A DNA stretch of 32,543 nt from contig NZ_POTY01000047.1 in the NCBI RefSeq assembly GCF_003236315.1, forward strand, positions 1 through 32,543, written 5' to 3'. The notes below the pieces were generated by a model that was not told the origin of the DNA, did not search any database, and saw nothing but the letters and a program-made list of their open reading frames with translations. Within the stretch, counting starts at the first letter, position 1. Every line of letters begins with the position of its first letter. This stretch comes from Micromonospora craterilacus. GTDB taxonomy: Bacteria; Actinomycetota; Actinomycetes; Mycobacteriales; Micromonosporaceae. Below are positions 23,203-31,186 of this stretch, piece by piece. Both the position numbers and the translations under genes were made by a program.

Positions 23203-23208
23203 GGGATC

Positions 23209-24312
23209 GTGCGACGCGTCGGGACGGATGAGTGGTCCGGCCTCGCGATGCTCGTGGTCGCGGTCGCCGTCGCCGGGCCTGGGCTGTTCGGCGCCGTCGA
23301 GACCACGATCCCGCAGGGCTGGTGGATCGCGCTGTTCGTCCTCTTCATGCTCTCGCTGCTCGCCGCGGTTGCCGGGCGGACGTCGCGCCTGTACCGCTCC
23401 GGCGTGTTCGCCTTGGCTGTCGTCACGTCATGGGCGGTCGTGCTCTCGGCACCGAGGGCGGGGCTCCTGCCGGTTCTCCTGGTCCTCACCGCGGCGGTGA
23501 GCGCATACGTGGTCCCGATACCGGCGGGCCTGATCGTCGTCGGCCTCAACACCCTGGTCATCGCCATCCTTACCGCGCGGGTCGCGGGCAGCCCGACGGA
23601 CGCGACCGTCGTCATCGGCTTCTACCTGCTCATCCAACTGGCGACGCTGCTCAGCTCGGTCACCCTCCTGCGCGAGCAGCGGATGCGCCGGGAACTCGCC
23701 GAAGCGCATGTCGAGCTACAGGCCGCCAGCATCCGGCTCTCGGAATCGGCACGGACCGCGGAGCGCCTGCGGATCTCCCGAGAGCTGCATGACCTGATCG
23801 GCCATCAGCTGACCGTGCTGACCCTGGAACTGGAGACCGCCCGACACCTCGACGGGGCCCCAGCGCGCGCACATGTGGAGCGCGCCGACCTCGTCGCGCG
23901 CGAACTCCTCGGGAACGTCCGCGCCACCGTCGGACAACTGCGCACCGAGAGCCCCGACCTCGAGCAGGCGCTCCGACAGATGGCGCGCGACCTGCCGGGG
24001 CTCGACGTGTCGATCGACGTCTCGCCCGGCGTGCGCGTCGACGAGGAGAAGAGCGCCGCGTTCGTCCGCGCGACGCAGGAGATCGTCACGAACACCATCC
24101 GGCACGCCGACGCATGCGAGCTGTGGATCTCGGTGACCGCCGACGACCGGGTGACCGTCCTCGACGCTCGCGACGACGGGCGCGGCGCGCGGAACCCCGT
24201 GCTCGGCAACGGACTCCGCGGGCTCAGTGAGCGGTTCCAGGCCCTCGGCGGCGACCTGACCGTCGACGGCGCCGACGGGTTCCGGGTGATCGCGCGGGTG
24301 CCGGCGTCATGA
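23209..24312 (+). CDS. NarL-type sensor histidine kinase
   Basis: This 367-aa kinase has an N-terminal membrane domain of about five to six helices (about 8-155), a short coiled linker, and a HisKA_3 dimerisation/phosphoacceptor domain with His194 in ISRELHDLIGHQLTVLTLEL. A compact HATPase domain follows, with the N box ATQEIVTNTIRHADA, DARDDGRGA and GNGLRGLSERF. There is no large extracellular domain, so it probably senses a membrane signal. GTG 23209 follows a -10 box directly. Its stop overlaps the response-regulator ATG (ATGA), and it diverges from the exporter it probably controls. Confidence 0.9.
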   Translation: MRRVGTDEWSGLAMLVVAVAVAGPGLFGAVETTIPQGWWIALFVLFMLSLLAAVAGRTSRLYRSGVFALAVVTSWAVVLSAPRAGLLPVLLVLTAAVSAYVVPIPAGLIVVGLNTLVIAILTARVAGSPTDATVVIGFYLLIQLATLLSSVTLLREQRMRRELAEAHVELQAASIRLSESARTAERLRISRELHDLIGHQLTVLTLELETARHLDGAPARAHVERADLVARELLGNVRATVGQLRTESPDLEQALRQMARDLPGLDVSIDVSPGVRVDEEKSAAFVRATQEIVTNTIRHADACELWISVTADDRVTVLDARDDGRGARNPVLGNGLRGLSERFQALGGDLTVDGADGFRVIARVPAS

Positions 24313-24953
24313 CCCGGGTGGTGGTCGTCGACGACCAGACCCTCATCCGGCAGGGCATCCGGGGGCTGCTCGAGGTCGCCGACATCGACGTCGTCGGCGA
24401 GGCCGACGACGGCAGAGCCGCCCTCGCGGTCATCGCGGGGACCGCACCCGACGTGATCCTGCTCGACCTGCGGATGCCTCGCTTCGACGGCATCTGGCTG
24501 CTCGAACGGCTCCGCGCCGAGGATGTCGACATCCCGGTGCTCGTGCTGACCACCTTCGACGACGATGCGCTCGTGCTCGGTGCCCTCCGCGCGGGCGCCC
24601 GGGGTTACCTGCTCAAGGACGTGACGCTGGAACGGCTCACCCGGGCCATCCGTACGCTCGCCGAGGGCGGCACCCTCATCGCACCGTCGATCACCGATCG
24701 CATGCTCCGGGCGATCCGCTCGGGGCCGTCCCCGGCCGGACCGGGAGCGGCCCCCGTGCAGGGCCTCACCGAACGCGAACAGCAGGTGTTGCGCCTCGTC
24801 GCGCAGGGATACAGCAACCGCGAGATCGCCGAGCTCCTCTTCCTCGCCGAAGGAACCGTCAAGAACCACGTCTCCATGATCCTGCCCAAGCTCGGCGCGC
24901 GGGACCGGACGAACGCGGTGCTCCGCGCACTGCACGAAGGCATCCTGGACTGA
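24309..24953 (+). CDS. NarL/LuxR-family response regulator
   Basis: This 214-aa regulator has an N-terminal receiver (1-120) with acidic pocket Asp8-Asp9, phosphoacceptor Asp53 (ILLDLRMP) and Lys near 105 (GYLLKD). Its C-terminal GerE DNA-binding domain (about 152-210) has LTEREQQVLRLVAQG and LAEGTVKNHVSMILPKLGARDR. It pairs with the kinase with which it overlaps by 4 nt. The inverted repeat at 23132-23176 is its probable binding site, controlling both its own operon and the ABC exporter. Confidence 0.93.
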   Translation: MTRVVVVDDQTLIRQGIRGLLEVADIDVVGEADDGRAALAVIAGTAPDVILLDLRMPRFDGIWLLERLRAEDVDIPVLVLTTFDDDALVLGALRAGARGYLLKDVTLERLTRAIRTLAEGGTLIAPSITDRMLRAIRSGPSPAGPGAAPVQGLTEREQQVLRLVAQGYSNREIAELLFLAEGTVKNHVSMILPKLGARDRTNAVLRALHEGILD

Positions 24954-25005
24954 CTCCCCGGGATCCGGAGGTTCCCGTGGGCGCGGCCCGGGTGCAGGAT
25001 GAGGC

Positions 25006-25494
25006 ATGCCTGAGGAGCGGAAGCCGTCGATCGCGTTCGAGACGACCTGCGATGTCGCCGCGTCGCCGGACACCGTGTACCGCCACCTGACCGACCCGTA
25101 CAGCTACATCGGATTGTCGCCGTTGGTCGTGGCCGTTCACGACGTGCGTACCGGGCACGACGCCGAGGGGCGGGCGGTCACCGACTACGTCGCCGTCGAG
25201 CGGTTCCGGCTGGCCGGGCCGCTGCGGTGGGACAACCACATCCGGGTACGGATGGTGGCGACCGAGCCGGCCGGCCGACTGGTCAGCGAGGTGTCCAGCC
25301 CGGGATGGGTGTGGCTGCGGGCCGAGGTGGACCTGACCGCCGCGGCGGGCGGCACCCGGGTACGGGAGAGGGTCACCGCCGGTGCTCCGGCGCCGCTGCG
25401 GCGGTTCGTGGCGTCGCAGGCACGTGAGGTCGCGTCGTACCGGGCGGCCGAACTGACCCGGCGCATGGCGACGACTACCGGCCGGGGTGAATGA
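25006..25494 (+). CDS. SRPBCC-family protein
   Basis: This 162-aa protein belongs to the START/Bet v 1-like SRPBCC fold used to bind hydrophobic small molecules. The opening [31 protein letters not shown] is the typical first strand and helix, and [27 protein letters not shown] forms the long C-terminal helix. No catalytic residues can be assigned. ATG 25006 has a CAGGAT -10-like box five bases upstream and may be leaderless, or GAGG may act as a close Shine-Dalgarno. Its last 20 bp overlap the end of the convergent alcohol dehydrogenase gene. Its role is unknown. Confidence 0.8.
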   Translation: MPEERKPSIAFETTCDVAASPDTVYRHLTDPYSYIGLSPLVVAVHDVRTGHDAEGRAVTDYVAVERFRLAGPLRWDNHIRVRMVATEPAGRLVSEVSSPGWVWLRAEVDLTAAAGGTRVRERVTAGAPAPLRRFVASQAREVASYRAAELTRRMATTTGRGE

Positions 25495-26527
25495 GGCACA
25501 TCCCGCCGGAAGCCGGCCCGTCCATCGTGGTCAACGCGTCGGGCACCTCGGCCAGTCCGATGGTGCGGGTGATCAGCTCGGCGGGGCGCAGTACGCCGGT
25601 GGTGACCAGCCGGAGCAGGTCCGGATAGGCGTGCGCGGGCATGCCGTGACTGCCGCGCAGCTCAAGCTCGTACCCGATGACGAGGTCCATCGGCAGGGCC
25701 GGGTGGCCCTGGGCGGCGGGGAGGAGTCCCACCTGCACGTGTCGTCCGCGCCGGCGCAGGTTCTCGATGGAGGCGATGCAGGTGGCGTGGCTGCCCAGCG
25801 CGTCGAGTGACAGGTGGGCGCCGCCGCCGGTCGCCTCCCGGACGGCGGCGGCCACCGCGCCGGGTCCGGTGAGGGTCCGGCCGTCCAGGCAGACCGTGGC
25901 CCCGCAGCTCCGGGCCAGATCGAGCGCGCCGGGGGCGATGTCCACCGCCACCACCTGCGCGCCGGCCGCTGCCGCGATCATCACCGCCGACAGTCCCACT
26001 CCGCCGCAGCCGTGCACCGCCACCCACTCGCCCGCGGCCACCCGTCCCTGACCGACCACGGCCCGGAAGGCCGTGGCGAAGCGGCAGCCGAGCGCCGCCG
26101 CGGTCGGATAGTCCAGCCCGTCGGGGAGCCGGACCAGGTTCACATCGGCATGCTGAACCGCCACGTACTCGGCGAAGGAGCCCCAGTGGGTGAAGCCGGG
26201 CTGTGTCTGCCGCTCACAGACCTGCTGGTCACCCGCGAGGCAGGCCGGGCACCGCCCACAGGCGCAGACGAAGGGCGCGGTGACCCGGTCGCCGGGCCGC
26301 CAGCCGGTCACGCCGGTGCCGACCGCCGTCACCACACCGGCGAACTCGTGCCCGGGTACGTGCGGCGGGCTGATGTCCGGGTCGTGCCCCTGCCAACCGT
26401 GCCAGTCACTGCGACACAACCCGGTCGCCTCGACCCGGATGACCGCGCCCCCGGGCGGCGGCACGGGGTCCGGTACGTCGCGGACCTGGGGTCGGGCACC
26501 GAACTCGTCGAAGATCACGGCACGCAT
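25475..26527 (-). CDS. Zinc-dependent alcohol dehydrogenase family protein
   Basis: This 350-aa medium-chain dehydrogenase/reductase has catalytic-zinc ligands Cys38 ([10 protein letters not shown]) and His60-Glu61 (VPGHEFAG). The four-cysteine structural zinc loop [17 protein letters not shown] (about 89-105) is complete. The Rossmann fingerprint is [18 protein letters not shown] near 175. It should oxidise an alcohol or reduce an aldehyde with NAD(P). ATG 26527 was chosen because AGGA lies about eight bases upstream; ATG 26536 would add three residues. It is 34 bp downstream of the 4-TM gene and is probably the last gene of the Mo-oxidoreductase operon. The substrate is unknown. Confidence 0.9.
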   Translation of the reverse strand: MRAVIFDEFGARPQVRDVPDPVPPPGGAVIRVEATGLCRSDWHGWQGHDPDISPPHVPGHEFAGVVTAVGTGVTGWRPGDRVTAPFVCACGRCPACLAGDQQVCERQTQPGFTHWGSFAEYVAVQHADVNLVRLPDGLDYPTAAALGCRFATAFRAVVGQGRVAAGEWVAVHGCGGVGLSAVMIAAAAGAQVVAVDIAPGALDLARSCGATVCLDGRTLTGPGAVAAAVREATGGGAHLSLDALGSHATCIASIENLRRRGRHVQVGLLPAAQGHPALPMDLVIGYELELRGSHGMPAHAYPDLLRLVTTGVLRPAELITRTIGLAEVPDALTTMDGPASGGMCLIHPGR

Positions 26528-26561
26528 GCGCCGCATCCTGACATGCCGGGGTCGGGCCGGA

Positions 26562-27047
26562 CTAGTCTCCGTGCCGGGCTCGGCGGCCGACCCGGACCGC
26601 ATACACCACGCCGCTGACCGCGAACAGGACGGCGACGAGGGTCAACCACTCGCCGAGGAGTTGCTGCCGGTGCTGCCCGGTGGCCGCCTGGTAGGTGACC
26701 TTCCCGAGGCCCAGGATGCCGGGGAGGTAGATCAGGAACGTCAGCCCCGCAGCGAGGGCGGGGACCCGGATGTGGTTGAGGATCCGGACGCGGCCGGGTG
26801 CCGTGGTGGCGCCGGAGGCCCGGAGCAGTCGGCGCAGGCCGGCGTCGGCGCCGGAGTAGAGGGGGAAGAGCACCAGGTCGTGTGCGATGGCCGCACCGAC
26901 GAACCAGAGCAGGATGCGCCCGGCGGCCGGTTCGTCGGCGAGCCGCAACGCCACCCAGCCCGCGACGGTCAGGCCGCCCACGTTGACGACCAGGTGGAGG
27001 AGCCCGGATCCGTATCCGGTGGCCAGCCGGCCGGGCGGCCTAGCCAC
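26562..27047 (-). CDS. Four-helix membrane protein of unknown function
   Basis: This 161-aa protein has four clear transmembrane segments (about 20-42, 52-73, 95-118, 133-155). GTG 27047 overlaps the end of the molybdopterin gene by 8 nt, indicating translational coupling; the frame is open further upstream only as an overlap with that gene. A conserved-looking [20 protein letters not shown] joins helix 2 to a basic loop. It could be an accessory of the cytochrome b/Mo protein or unrelated. No family was recognised. Confidence 0.7.
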   Translation of the reverse strand: MARPPGRLATGYGSGLLHLVVNVGGLTVAGWVALRLADEPAAGRILLWFVGAAIAHDLVLFPLYSGADAGLRRLLRASGATTAPGRVRILNHIRVPALAAGLTFLIYLPGILGLGKVTYQAATGQHRQQLLGEWLTLVAVLFAVSGVVYAVRVGRRARHGD

Positions 27048-28329
27048 CGGCGGTGGTTCGGAAATCGATGGTGGCGACCCACTTGGTGCAGTGCACCCCG
27101 GGCAGGGCGGGCACGATGACCCGGGCCGGGTATCCGTGGTCGAGGGCCAGGTCGACACCGTTGACCTTGAGCGCCAGCAGGGAGTCCGGGCCGAGTATCT
27201 GGTTGGACTGCAACTGTGCCTGGTTGAACAGGCCGGCCCGTTCCAGTGAGCGCACCAGTGCCGACGCCGGTTCCCCGGCCCCGGCGATGGCGGCCAGGTC
27301 GCGCAGCCGTACGCCCGTCCAGGTCTGCCGGGTCGACCAGCCTTCGACGCAGGCGATGGGCAGGGTCGCGGTGTGCTGCGGCAGGGCGAGCAGCTGCTGC
27401 CGATCGAGGGTGACGGTCCGGCCGGCGGCGGCGAGGGTGAGTCGCCACCCCGGTCCGGTCCGCTCCTGGGTGACACCGGCCGCGGCGGCGGACCGGTTGA
27501 CGGGGAAGCCGTTCGGCCCGGTGCCGGGCTGCCGGCCGCGAGGCATCAGTAGCGCGGTGCGGCGCAGCGGGCCGTCCGTGGTCTGCCCGACGGTCAACCC
27601 GCCGAGGAGCAGGGAAAGCCCTCCCACCAGGGTCAACGCGCCGCGCCGGCTGACCGTCGCCGGGCCCGGCCGGGGCGCCACCAGACCGTCGGGATCCGGT
27701 GGCTCCGGCCGGGTGTCGTCCGGTCCCTGACGGAGTTCGGCGAGGAACGGACGGGACCGCAGGGCCGAGATCATCCGGGGCAGCTTCAGCGCGACGTGGC
27801 TGACGAACGCGGCGATGAACACCCAGCCACCGAAGTAGTGCGCGGTGTAGAAGTCGAAGCCGAACAGGTAGGCGTACTGGACGTTGAGCAGGCCGGTGGC
27901 GATCTGGAACAGGATGCCGCCGACCAGCAGCAGCAGGGAGAGCCGTTCCAGCAGTTGCGCCGTCGACCGGACCGGTGGCCAGGCGAACAGCTTGGGGATC
28001 ACCGACCAGAGCTTGGCCAGTACCACGGGGACGAGGACGATGCCGAGGATCACGTGCAGCCCCTGGCTGACCCGGAACAGCCAGTCCGGTCGGGTGGGCC
28101 ACTCGAACGGCGGCGGGCGCAGCCAGCCCACGTCACGGGGGAGCGCCTGACCGAACTGTGGCCCGTACGCGGCGTAGTCGAGCAGCCCGGTGATGATCAC
28201 GATTGGCAGGCCGATCAGCAGCACCAGCCCGAACACCGACGTGAGCCAGGGCCCGCGCAGCGGACTGCGCCAGCGGCGGCCGACCGCCAGGGCGCCGGGC
28301 GGGGGATGCCGGTCCAGCGCACGCCACAA
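27040..28329 (-). CDS. Cytochrome b/molybdopterin oxidoreductase fusion (Sec/Tat type)
   Basis: This protein has at least 429 aa. Four N-terminal helices (about 30-48, 86-107, 127-150, 165-183) form a cytochrome b-like unit with histidines 92, 164 and 178 as candidate haem ligands. A cytoplasmic linker follows, then Ser-Arg-Arg at 227-229 directly before a fifth helix (231-248), then a sulfite-oxidase-fold molybdopterin domain with the candidate Mo-ligand Cys327 (LPIACVEGWS). This matches the actinobacterial five-TM Mo proteins (Sco3746 type) whose last helix is handed to Tat after Sec inserts the first four. It probably exchanges electrons between quinone and an outside substrate. TTG 28329 is the first canonical start but has no Shine-Dalgarno; AGGAGG at 28411-28406 points to an in-frame ATC at 28398, adding 23 residues. 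Confidence 0.85.
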   Translation of the reverse strand: MWRALDRHPPPGALAVGRRWRSPLRGPWLTSVFGLVLLIGLPIVIITGLLDYAAYGPQFGQALPRDVGWLRPPPFEWPTRPDWLFRVSQGLHVILGIVLVPVVLAKLWSVIPKLFAWPPVRSTAQLLERLSLLLLVGGILFQIATGLLNVQYAYLFGFDFYTAHYFGGWVFIAAFVSHVALKLPRMISALRSRPFLAELRQGPDDTRPEPPDPDGLVAPRPGPATVSRRGALTLVGGLSLLLGGLTVGQTTDGPLRRTALLMPRGRQPGTGPNGFPVNRSAAAAGVTQERTGPGWRLTLAAAGRTVTLDRQQLLALPQHTATLPIACVEGWSTRQTWTGVRLRDLAAIAGAGEPASALVRSLERAGLFNQAQLQSNQILGPDSLLALKVNGVDLALDHGYPARVIVPALPGVHCTKWVATIDFRTTAGG

Positions 28330-28538
28330 CCGCCGGGGGAAGGCCGGTGCGTCCCGCGCCGTGCCGCGGTCGGCCGCGCCGGGGTCTCGACCAGTGATCG
28401 TCGGGCCTCCTGTCGTCTCCGTGCCGGACTGGCGGGCGGTCGGTGGTCGGGCCGAGCCGACCGCTTCCGGTAGGGCTCAACGCGCCAGGCCACCGGCTCG
28501 AATCGGCCATATCGGAAAAATGGGCGGGCGGGCTGCCC

Positions 28539-28544
28539 TAGCCT
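28539..28544 (+). promoter_or_regulatory. -10 box (TAGCCT) of the epimerase gene
   Basis: TAGCCT ends seven bases before the ATG at 28552, and no Shine-Dalgarno is present, so a leaderless transcript is likely. Confidence 0.4.
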
Positions 28545-28551
28545 GACCGGA

Positions 28552-29613
28552 ATGCGGGTACTGGTCACCGGCGCGGCCGGATTCATCGGATCGCACGTCG
28601 CCGACCTGCTGGTCGACGAGGGGCACGCGGTGCGCTGCCTGGACGCCTTGCTGCCGCAGGCACACGGCGGCGGCCTGCCGCCCTGGTCGCACCGGCACGA
28701 GCCGGTGATCGGCGACGTCCGCGACGCGTCCCTGCTCGACCGGTTGCTCGACGGGGTGGACGCGGTCTGCCATCAGGCGGCCATGGTCGGCCACGGGATG
28801 GACCCGTCCGACGCCCCGGAGTACGCGAGCCACAACGACTACGGCACCGCGGTGCTGCTGGCCGCCATGCACCGGGCCGGGGTGACCCGCCTGGTCCTGG
28901 CCAGCTCGATGGTCGTGTACGGGGAGGGGCGCTACCGGTGCTACCGGCACGGCGTGGTCCGGCCACTGCCGCGCGCCGCCGCCGACCTGGCCGCCCAGCG
29001 GTACGACTCCACCTGCCCGGCGTGTGGCCGTACCCTCGCGCCGCAGCCGGTCCCCGAGGACGCCCCGGCGGACCCGCGCAGCACCTACGCGGCGAGCAAG
29101 CTCGCCCAGGAACACCTGGCCGCCGCCTGGGCCCGGCAGACCGGCGGCGGAGGCTGGGCGCTGCGCTACCACAACGTCTACGGCCCCCGGATGCCCCGCG
29201 ACACCCCGTACGCGGGGGTGGCGTCGATCTTCCGTTCGGCCCTGGCCGCCGGGCAGCCGCCCCGGGTGTACGAGGACGGCCAGCAGTTGCGCGACTTCGT
29301 GCACGTCACCGACATCGCCCGGGCCAACCTGCTGGCGCTGACCGCACCCGTTCCGGAGGGCATGGTCCCGGTCAACATCTGTTCCGGCGAGCCCCGTACG
29401 GTCGGCGACCTGGCCACCGCGCTCGCGACGGCGATGGGCGGCCCGCAGCCGGTGGTGGTCGGTGGCGCGCGGGCGACCGACGTGCGGCATGTGGCCGCCG
29501 ATCCCGGCCGTGCCACGGAGTTGCTCGGCTACACCGCGCGGGTCGGCTTCCTCGACGGGGTGACCGCCTTCGCCACCGACCCGTTGCGCGAGCCGGCCGC
29601 CGTGCCCGCCTGA
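28552..29613 (+). CDS. NAD-dependent nucleotide-sugar epimerase/dehydratase
   Basis: This 353-aa extended short-chain dehydrogenase starts with the NAD loop VTGAAGFIGSH (5-15). It has the catalytic Tyr-Lys in STYAASK near 181 and the sugar-side RYHNVYGPRMP. Between them lies an unusual segment RYDSTCPACGRTL (near 152-164) with a CPxCG pair, like half a zinc ribbon. Such enzymes epimerise or dehydrate NDP-sugars. It faces a GT-C-like membrane gene tail-to-tail and lies near a GT2 gene, so it probably supplies a sugar for a surface glycoconjugate. The exact reaction is not readable. Confidence 0.88.
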   Translation: MRVLVTGAAGFIGSHVADLLVDEGHAVRCLDALLPQAHGGGLPPWSHRHEPVIGDVRDASLLDRLLDGVDAVCHQAAMVGHGMDPSDAPEYASHNDYGTAVLLAAMHRAGVTRLVLASSMVVYGEGRYRCYRHGVVRPLPRAAADLAAQRYDSTCPACGRTLAPQPVPEDAPADPRSTYAASKLAQEHLAAAWARQTGGGGWALRYHNVYGPRMPRDTPYAGVASIFRSALAAGQPPRVYEDGQQLRDFVHVTDIARANLLALTAPVPEGMVPVNICSGEPRTVGDLATALATAMGGPQPVVVGGARATDVRHVAADPGRATELLGYTARVGFLDGVTAFATDPLREPAAVPA

Positions 29614-29629
29614 CCGTCGGCGGGTCAGG
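29609..29629. terminator. Hairpin between convergent genes
   Basis: CCTGACC (29609-29615) pairs with GGTCAGG (29623-29629) over a 7-nt loop and includes both TGA stops. It could serve as a short bidirectional terminator, and is a close relative of the palindromes at 1298 and 7073. Confidence 0.45.
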
Positions 29630-31046
29630 AGACCGTGAAGAGCAGGTGGTTGACCGCGAGGGCGGTGACTGCCTGACCGGCGAGCCACCAGCGACGGGTC
29701 GGCTCCGGAAGATGCGCGGTGGCGACGAGCAGCCAGACCGTGAAGGGCAACCAGATGCGTTCCACCTCGGCCTTGCTCATCCCGGACAGGTCCGCCGCGA
29801 CCACCGCCAGCGCGGCGGCGGCCGGCAGCAGCACCGCCGGAGCGAGCCCGTGGATCCGCTGGACCAGCCGTCCCACCGGCGAGCGGGGCGGTCCGCCGTC
29901 AGGGCGGGGCGCCATCGGGGTATGCCAACCCGAGCGCGCGGCGATCAGGGCGCGGCGCAGCGCCGGCCCCAGCACCGGGCCGGCGGAGAGCAGCAGCGCG
30001 GCCAGGTTCGCCCAGACCCAGTAGCCGTACGGGCGCTCGGCCGCCCACCCCTGGTAGTAGCGGTCGACCACCCGGGCGTACCCCTCCCACCAGTGGAAGC
30101 CGGCGAGGCTGAACGTCGCCGTCACCACCGCGACCCCGGCCGCGCCGACCAGCAGTGCGGCGAGGCGTCGCTGGCGGCGCAGCGTCAGCACGGCCAGGGC
30201 GAGCGGTGCGACCAGGACGAACCCGTACGACAGGAACAGCGCGTAGCCGAGGAGCAGACCCCCCGCGAGGACCCCGGCTAGTCGTCGGGCCGCCAGGAGG
30301 GCCAGCCCGGCGGCGACCACGCCGGCGAAGATTCCGTCGCCGGAGGCGCCCACCCAGACCGCGCCCGGCAGCAGCACCAGGTACGGCAGCACGGCCCGCG
30401 CCGCGGCCGGCGCGTTCAGTCGCCAGAGGGTGAGCGGTACCCAGACCGCGACCGACGCCCCGACCAGAACGCAGGCCAGGGCCGCCGCGGTGCCACCGCC
30501 GAGACCGATCCGGTCGAGCCAGACGAAGATCAGCAGCGCGCCGGGTGGGTGCCCGGCGGTGTGGGTGGACCAGGAATCCGGCTGGAAGTCGAGGATGCGG
30601 TCGGCGAAGCCGGCGAGCATGCCGGCGACGTCGGTGACTCCGGGCACCTCGTGCAGGTATTCGGCCTGCACGGTGAGCCGGCGGGTCAGCCCGGCCGACC
30701 AGCCGTCCACGAGCGCCAGCGCCAGCGTCCAGGCCACCGCGGCGAGCCACGAGACGGCCAGCAGTGGACCCCGGCGGGCGGTCCGCGCCCAGCTGCTCCC
30801 CGGCCCGACGACGGCGACGGCGATCAGTACGGCGGCCGGGGTGCCCCAGCCGACGTGCGGCGACCAGGTGGCGTACAGCGGTGCCGCGTCGGCGTAGAGG
30901 CCCGCTCCCCGCTGGTTCAGCACGGCCCCGACCACCACTGCGGCGGTGAGCAGCACCGCCTCGACGCCGAGCACGACCAGGTCGCCCCGGTGCCGGGTGT
31001 GCCGGTGCCGCGACGGCGCGTGACGCGAAAGGACTGTTCCGGTCAT
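29625..31046 (-). CDS. Polytopic GT-C-like membrane protein
   Basis: This 473-aa protein has about eleven to twelve transmembrane segments after a basic, His/Arg-rich N-terminal tail. A large first outward loop (about 120-165) contains EYLHEVPGVTD and DFQPDSWSTHTAGHPPGALL, and a later loop has HWWEGYARVVDRYYQGWAAERPYGYW. This acidic/aromatic loop pattern resembles polyprenyl-phosphate-sugar mannosyltransferase-type GT-C proteins, which add sugars on the outer face of the membrane. No family is certain. ATG 31046 follows a TACGGT -10-like box by nine bases and may be nearly leaderless. It diverges from the GT2 gene, which could make its lipid-linked donor. Confidence 0.75.
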   Translation of the reverse strand: MTGTVLSRHAPSRHRHTRHRGDLVVLGVEAVLLTAAVVVGAVLNQRGAGLYADAAPLYATWSPHVGWGTPAAVLIAVAVVGPGSSWARTARRGPLLAVSWLAAVAWTLALALVDGWSAGLTRRLTVQAEYLHEVPGVTDVAGMLAGFADRILDFQPDSWSTHTAGHPPGALLIFVWLDRIGLGGGTAAALACVLVGASVAVWVPLTLWRLNAPAAARAVLPYLVLLPGAVWVGASGDGIFAGVVAAGLALLAARRLAGVLAGGLLLGYALFLSYGFVLVAPLALAVLTLRRQRRLAALLVGAAGVAVVTATFSLAGFHWWEGYARVVDRYYQGWAAERPYGYWVWANLAALLLSAGPVLGPALRRALIAARSGWHTPMAPRPDGGPPRSPVGRLVQRIHGLAPAVLLPAAAALAVVAADLSGMSKAEVERIWLPFTVWLLVATAHLPEPTRRWWLAGQAVTALAVNHLLFTVS

Positions 31047-31055
31047 GACGCTGGG

Positions 31056-31061
31056 ACCGTA
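31056..31061 (-). promoter_or_regulatory. -10 box (TACGGT) of the membrane protein gene
   Basis: Read leftward, TACGGT lies nine bases before the ATG at 31046 and there is no Shine-Dalgarno between them. Confidence 0.35.
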
Positions 31062-31174
31062 CGCCGGTGAGACGCCGTCGTCAGCGGGGTCGCGGTCTCG
31101 TCACCTGACGGTAACAAGCACTACCTTTCGGTTCATAGCACCTCGATCTGCTCATACACCGACAGTCACCGGCC

Positions 31175-31180
31175 TAGCGT
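31175..31180 (+). promoter_or_regulatory. -10 box (TAGCGT) of the GT2 operon
   Basis: TAGCGT ends six bases before the ATG at 31187 with no Shine-Dalgarno, again the leaderless pattern. The 140-bp gap to the divergent membrane gene holds no other recognised element. Confidence 0.45.
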
Positions 31181-31186
31181 GATCGC

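Noticed and set aside
22049..23500. 483-codon plus-strand frame across the ABC exporter genes
   Set aside because: It crosses two clear minus-strand genes, the intergenic operator and the kinase start; composition is shadow-like.
28938..30281. 447-codon plus-strand frame across the epimerase and GT-C-like genes
   Set aside because: It spans two convergent real genes in a different frame; no domain seen.
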